Shown here one piece after another: positions 52,594 through 56,436 of a stretch of DNA of 56,436 nucleotides. A program made the translations under genes and the position numbers. The notes beneath the pieces were generated by a model that worked only from the letters and a program-made list of their open reading frames with translations, made no database searches and was not told the origin of the DNA. Position 1 is the stretch's first letter. Every line of letters begins with the position of its first letter. This DNA comes from Clostridium guangxiense (GTDB lineage: Bacteria > Bacillota > Clostridia > Clostridiales > Clostridiaceae), in the NCBI RefSeq assembly GCF_021043395.1, contig NZ_JAJNKE010000027.1, forward strand, positions 1 through 56,436, read 5' to 3'.

Positions 52594-53985
52594 ATGGCTG
52601 TTGAAAAGACTATGGATAAAATAGTATCACTAGCAAAAAGTAGAGGATTTGTATATCCAGGATCAGAAATATACGGAGGACTTGCAAATGCATGGGATTA
52701 CGGTCCTTTAGGTGTAGAACTTAAAAATAACGTAAAAAAAGCATGGTGGAAAAAATTCGTACAAGAAAGTAAGTATAATGTTGGATTAGATTGTGCTATT
52801 TTAATGAACAGAGAAGTTTGGGTTGCATCAGGACACATTGGGGGATTTTCAGATCCACTTATGGACTGTAAAGAGTGTAAAGCAAGATTTAGAGCAGATA
52901 AATTAGTAGAAGAAGATTTAATAGCCAAGGGAGAAGAAAATACCAGTGCTGATGGATGGACTAATGAGCAATTAAAAGATTATATAGAAAAAAATGATAT
53001 AAAATGTCCAAAATGCGGTGCTAAAAGTTTTACAGACATAAGAAAATTTAATTTAATGTTTAAAACTTTTCAAGGCGTAACAGAGGATGCGTCATCAGAA
53101 ATATATTTAAGACCCGAAACAGCACAAGGAATATTTGTTAATTTTAAAAATGCTCAAAGAACATCAAGAAAAAAGATACCTTTTGGAATAGGACAGATAG
53201 GAAAAGCTTTTAGAAATGAAATAACTCCAGGTAATTTTACTTTTAGAACAAGAGAATTTGAACAAATGGAATTAGAGTTTTTCTGCAAACCTGGAACTGA
53301 CTTAGAATGGTTCAATTATTGGAAAGATTACTCGTGGAACTTTTTACTTAGCTTAGGATTAAATAAAGAAAATTTAAGATTTAGAAATCATTCACCAGAA
53401 GAACTTGTATTTTACAGTAAGGCAACATCTGATATTGAATATCTATTTCCATTTGGATGGGGAGAACTTTGGGGTGTAGCAGATAGAACTGATTATGATC
53501 TAACACAACATATGAATCATTCAGGGCATGACATGAACTATATAGATCCAGTGACAAATGAAAAGTATGTTCCATATGTTATAGAGCCATCACTAGGTGC
53601 AGATAGAGTAACCTTGGCATTTTTAATTGATGCTTATGATGAGGAAGAACTTGAAAATGGAGATAAGAGAACTGTACTTCATTTTAGTCCTGCACTAGCT
53701 CCAATTAAAGCTGCAGTATTGCCATTAAGCAAAAAATTATCAGATAAGGCTTCTGAAGTATATGATAAGTTAAGTAAGAAATTTAATATAGAATATGATG
53801 AGGCAGGAAGCATAGGAAAGAGATACAGAAGACAGGATGAAATAGGAACACCGTTCTGTATAACTGTAGACTTTGACACATTAAATGATGAGTCAGTTAC
53901 TTTAAGAAATAGAGATACAATGGATCAAGTTAGACTAAAAATAGATGAACTTGATACATTCTTAGAAGAAAAAATTGAATTTTAA
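52594..53985 (+). CDS. glyS: Glycyl-tRNA synthetase, homodimeric type
   Basis: A 463-residue class II enzyme of the single-chain (alpha-2) type. It has [20 protein letters not shown] at the N-terminus, an inserted CxxC-type zinc-like pair ([17 protein letters not shown]), [12 protein letters not shown] (motif 2 region), [21 protein letters not shown] and PSLGADRV, with the anticodon-binding domain from about 360 on. GGAGGT precedes the ATG. Expression is controlled by the T-box upstream. Confidence 0.97.
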   Translation: MAVEKTMDKIVSLAKSRGFVYPGSEIYGGLANAWDYGPLGVELKNNVKKAWWKKFVQESKYNVGLDCAILMNREVWVASGHIGGFSDPLMDCKECKARFRADKLVEEDLIAKGEENTSADGWTNEQLKDYIEKNDIKCPKCGAKSFTDIRKFNLMFKTFQGVTEDASSEIYLRPETAQGIFVNFKNAQRTSRKKIPFGIGQIGKAFRNEITPGNFTFRTREFEQMELEFFCKPGTDLEWFNYWKDYSWNFLLSLGLNKENLRFRNHSPEELVFYSKATSDIEYLFPFGWGELWGVADRTDYDLTQHMNHSGHDMNYIDPVTNEKYVPYVIEPSLGADRVTLAFLIDAYDEEELENGDKRTVLHFSPALAPIKAAVLPLSKKLSDKASEVYDKLSKKFNIEYDEAGSIGKRYRRQDEIGTPFCITVDFDTLNDESVTLRNRDTMDQVRLKIDELDTFLEEKIEF

Positions 53986-54002
53986 TAAGAATTAATTATA
54001 TT

Positions 54003-54042
54003 AAAAGCAGAAAGATATTATATTGTTCTTTCTGCTTTTTTA
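54003..54042 (+). terminator. Intrinsic terminator after glyS
   Basis: AAAAGCAGAAAGA and TCTTTCTGCTTTT form a 13-bp stem with a T run. Confidence 0.9.
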
Positions 54043-54129
54043 TTTATGGCTTTATTTTATGTTTATATATAGATAGCCAACGTAAAACTTGAAAATTTCA
54101 ATAGTTGAAGCGGTATATCTATAGATAAA

Positions 54130-54180
54130 TACCTTGAAATATAGAAATTACAAGTACCAAGTGTATCCTGTTAAATCAGA
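54130..54180. repeat. Remnant of the 39000-type outer inverted repeat
   Basis: ACCTTGAAATATAGAAATTACAAGTACCAAGTGTATCCTGTTAAAT-like sequence matches, at most positions, the left outer arm at 39004-39051. It is a single arm here, followed by a decayed B-family fragment (GATACTGTACTTTCTACTTTG). Confidence 0.6.
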
Positions 54181-54242
54181 TACTGTACTTTCTACTTTGT
54201 AATTTTACTTTCAATATTTTTTAAAATATAGATTTATTCAAA

Positions 54243-54352
54243 AAAGAAAAATGCCGGATTCAAAAATCCGGCAAAATAGGGTTTAATCATGGGGATATGT
54301 TATATGTTCAATTAAAACTTGGGGAATTATATTAATGTTTTCCTTACGGCAC
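54243..54352 (-). ncRNA. Candidate small RNA, about 110 nt, with its own promoter and terminator
   Basis: On the minus strand TTGAAA (54383-54388) and TATAAT (54359-54364) are 18 nt apart, predicting a start near 54352. The transcript would contain CCCC at two places (about 54321 and 54292) in AU-rich, probably unpaired context, then end in GCCGGAT/ATCCGGC (54254-54273) followed by TTTTTCTTTTTT. No open frame with a Shine-Dalgarno exists. The C-runs could pair with Shine-Dalgarno sequences, as in Gram-positive sRNAs of the RsaE type; the function is inference. Confidence 0.6.
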
Positions 54353-54528
54353 GAATTTATTATATCACAACATGCATTTATTTTTCAATACCCTACACTA
54401 AAGTTTTTATATTAATTAAATTTATTAAATTTCGACATGAATAAATTGATGAATCTTGTTAGATTGTAAACCAGTTATACATAAGTTAAATTAAAGAAGC
54501 TTTAAGTCCTTTTTATTTTAATTCAAAG

Positions 54529-54537
54529 TGGTATAAT
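54529..54537 (+). promoter_or_regulatory. Extended -10 promoter of murD
   Basis: TGGTATAAT lies 28 nt before the murD start codon; no clear -35. Confidence 0.55.
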
Positions 54538-54565
54538 AAAAAATTAGAAATAGGAGGATGGAGAA

Positions 54566-55948
54566 ATGAATAAGAATTTTGAAGAATTTAAACAATTTAT
54601 TTTAGGAAAGAAAACAGCAGTAGTTGGTATGGGTATAAGCAACAGACCTTTAATACATTTTTTGGTTGAACTTGGTGCAGAAGTAACTGCTTTTGATAAA
54701 AAAAGCAAAGAACAATTAGGTGCCGATGTCGTAAGTGAATTTGAAAAAATTGGAGTAGAGTTAGAACTTGGAGAAAATTATCTGGATAGATTAAAAGGAT
54801 TTGAAGTTATATTTAAAACACCTTCCATGAGAATAGATAGTGAAGCTTTGCTAAAAGCAAAAGAAGAGGGCTCATATATAACTTCTGAAATGAAAGAGTT
54901 TATAAAGTATTGTCCTGCAAAAATATTTGGTGTAACAGGCAGTGATGGAAAGACAACAACAACTACTTTAATATACAACATGTTAAAAGAAGAAGGATAT
55001 GTAACATGGGTTGGTGGAAATATAGGTATGCCTTTATTTTCAAAAATTCAACAAATTAAACCTTCTGATAAAGTGGTATTAGAACTTTCAAGTTTCCAAC
55101 TAATGACTATAGATATATCGCCAGAAGTTGCGGTTATAACAAATTTAAGTCCAAATCATTTAGATATACACAAAGATATGAATGAGTATATAGAAGCTAA
55201 AAAGAATATATTTAAGTTTCAAGGTAAAAATGATATCTTAGTACTTAATACGGATAATGATATAACTAGAGGTATGGTTAAAGAAGCTAAAGGTAGGGTT
55301 TTTACATTTAGCAGAAAAGAAAAAGTTGAAGTAGGAGCGTATTATAGTAATAATAAATTATATTTACTTGGAAAAGAAGTTTGTGATAAAGATGAAATAG
55401 TTATTAAAGGAATGGATAATGTAGAAAATTATATGACTGCATTTTGTGCAGTTAGTGCTGATGTTTCTATAGAAAGTATGAGGAAAGTTGCAAAAACTTT
55501 CTCAGGTGTTGAGCATAGACGTGAATTTGTAAGAGAACTTAATGGAGTTAGATATTATAATGATTCTATAGCCTCAAGTCCAACTAGAACACTTTCAGGA
55601 TTAAATGCATATGGAAAACCGGTTATATTAATAGCAGGGGGATATGACAAGCATATACCATTTGAACCATTGGCTGAAAAAGGATATGATAAAATTAAAA
55701 CCCTAATACTTGTTGGAAATACTAAATATAAAATCAAAGAAGTATTTGATAAATTTGAAAAAGAAAAGGGAATTAAAGTTCCTATTATAATGACTGAAAC
55801 TTTTGAAGAAGCTGTTAATGAGGCTAGGAGAATAGGACAAAAAGGAGACATAGTAACATTATCTCCTGCGTGTGCAAGTTTTGATATGTTCCCTAATTTT
55901 GAAGATAGAGGAAAAAAATTTAAGGATATAGTTAATAAGTTAAGGTAG
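54566..55948 (+). CDS. murD: UDP-N-acetylmuramoyl-L-alanine--D-glutamate ligase
   Basis: A 460-residue Mur ligase that adds D-Glu in peptidoglycan precursor synthesis. The N-terminal Rossmann-like domain has [15 protein letters not shown], the ATP loop [13 protein letters not shown] (about 122-134) is followed by NLSPNHLD, and VEHRREFV and [15 protein letters not shown] are the MurD-specific motifs. AGGAGG precedes the ATG. It is not in a dcw cluster; murC lies 36 kb away on the other strand. The following 490 nt hold a B-family fragment and the rRNA promoter. Confidence 0.97.
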   Translation: MNKNFEEFKQFILGKKTAVVGMGISNRPLIHFLVELGAEVTAFDKKSKEQLGADVVSEFEKIGVELELGENYLDRLKGFEVIFKTPSMRIDSEALLKAKEEGSYITSEMKEFIKYCPAKIFGVTGSDGKTTTTTLIYNMLKEEGYVTWVGGNIGMPLFSKIQQIKPSDKVVLELSSFQLMTIDISPEVAVITNLSPNHLDIHKDMNEYIEAKKNIFKFQGKNDILVLNTDNDITRGMVKEAKGRVFTFSRKEKVEVGAYYSNNKLYLLGKEVCDKDEIVIKGMDNVENYMTAFCAVSADVSIESMRKVAKTFSGVEHRREFVRELNGVRYYNDSIASSPTRTLSGLNAYGKPVILIAGGYDKHIPFEPLAEKGYDKIKTLILVGNTKYKIKEVFDKFEKEKGIKVPIIMTETFEEAVNEARRIGQKGDIVTLSPACASFDMFPNFEDRGKKFKDIVNKLR

Positions 55949-55974
55949 AAGAAATTAGCCTATATAGAGTCAAT

Positions 55975-56055
55975 CTTAAAGATTAAGATCAGAGAGTACA
56001 GAGTTGAGTGAATGCATTAAAATATTAACTTTCACCATATTCTGTACTTTTGCAT
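55975..56055. repeat. Palindromic element, family B (copy 3, short/decayed)
   Basis: AAGATTAAGATCAGAGAGTAC and ATATTCTGTACTTTTG are the weak ends of a B-family element with almost no core. It follows the murD stop by 30 nt. Confidence 0.5.
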
Positions 56056-56367
56056 TTTATTTTACAACTTGTAAAAGTTAGAGGATATAAAAAGTTATTT
56101 AATTATTTCGAAACTTCAAGGTGACTTTAATATATGAATCAAGTAATGGAGATATAGAGATAAAAATACATCAGATCGAAATAAACTGTACTTGGAGTGT
56201 CAGTATAAAAGAAAATGAGAAAAATGAAGAAAAACTTTAATAATCGAATGTAACTTCAATTACTCTGCTATAAGTATAGAAATCATTTATATAAACATGT
56301 TATTATATTAAACGTCGTCGCGAGATGACAGTGATTAATGAGTTCTGAAAAGACATAAAAAAAAGTG

Positions 56368-56436
56368 TTGACAGAGCAAATTAAACATGATATTATAAAT
56401 AAGCTGTCTCGTGCAGCACATTGAACTTTGAAAATT
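56368..56436 (+). promoter_or_regulatory. Probable rRNA operon promoter and leader (window edge)
   Basis: TTGACA at 56368-56373 and TATTAT at 56391-56396 are 17 nt apart. Downstream is TTGAACTTTGAAAATT, the kind of motif found in the leader just before 16S rRNA in clostridia and bacilli. CGTCGTCGCGAGATGAC at about 56313 also resembles rRNA leaders. The rRNA itself is beyond the window. Confidence 0.65.

Noticed and set aside
53007-53024. Zinc ribbon in glyS as evidence of an additional domain
   Set aside because: The two CxxC-like clusters belong to the normal insertion of bacterial single-chain glycyl-tRNA synthetases.

Overview
This window is a low-GC, AT-rich Firmicute chromosome, most like Clostridium sensu stricto. 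The gene content (spoVT, spoVG, spoIIE, yabP/yabQ, a CotF-like coat gene) shows a spore former. The [FeFe]-hydrogenase and formate-tetrahydrofolate ligase show an anaerobe. The combination and order of genes recall the Clostridium acetobutylicum group; I could not test this by search.

Layout. 1-16.9 kb is an accessory left part with mixed strands: an RlmI-like rRNA methyltransferase, an ABC-F ATPase, an orphan PD-(D/E)xK-type nuclease domain, a glyoxalase-fold remnant, a small-protein/retropepsin pair, a HelD-type helicase, a membrane Ser/Thr kinase, a Met/His/Cys-rich membrane protein, a coat-protein pair, a HAD phosphatase, a PAP2 phosphatase, a group B-like [FeFe]-hydrogenase, a secreted Ig/cysteine-peptidase protein and two tRNA-Pro genes. 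17-56 kb is a conserved housekeeping/sporulation backbone. It matches the Bacillus subtilis order purR-spoVG-glmU-prs-pth-mfd-(prsA)-spoVT-yabM-yabN(mazG)-(hup)-yabO-yabP-yabQ-divIC-yabR-tRNAs-spoIIE-tilS-hpt-ftsH-coaX-dusB-greA-lysS. murC is upstream on the minus strand; fhs, glyS and murD are interleaved or follow. The window ends in what looks like the promoter and leader of an rRNA operon.

The backbone joins cell-wall precursor synthesis (murC, murD, glmU, a MurJ/SpoVB-like flippase), nucleotide metabolism (purR, prs, hpt, mazG), translation (pth, rqcP, tilS, dusB, lysS, glyS, seven tRNAs plus a glycine T-box), envelope proteostasis (htrA, prsA, ftsH, a PhoB/PhoR-type two-component pair) and sporulation control (spoIIE, spoVT, spoVG, yabP, yabQ).

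Intergenic regions carry most of the unexplained structure. There are families of palindromic repeats (A, ends like TGCACAATTCACAG; B, ends like GAGTAGAGAGTAG; C, hairpins around TTTCAAT/GTTATTGAAA). A and B enclose related core sequences, and one A copy is nested inside a second inverted repeat. Two genes (glmU, fhs) have a hairpin between a good Shine-Dalgarno and the ATG, and the yabM-like gene has its Shine-Dalgarno buried in a 16-bp stem. A complete promoter-to-terminator unit of about 110 nt with no gene lies on the minus strand between glyS and murD, a good small-RNA candidate. No CRISPR array, intact insertion sequence or prophage was seen.
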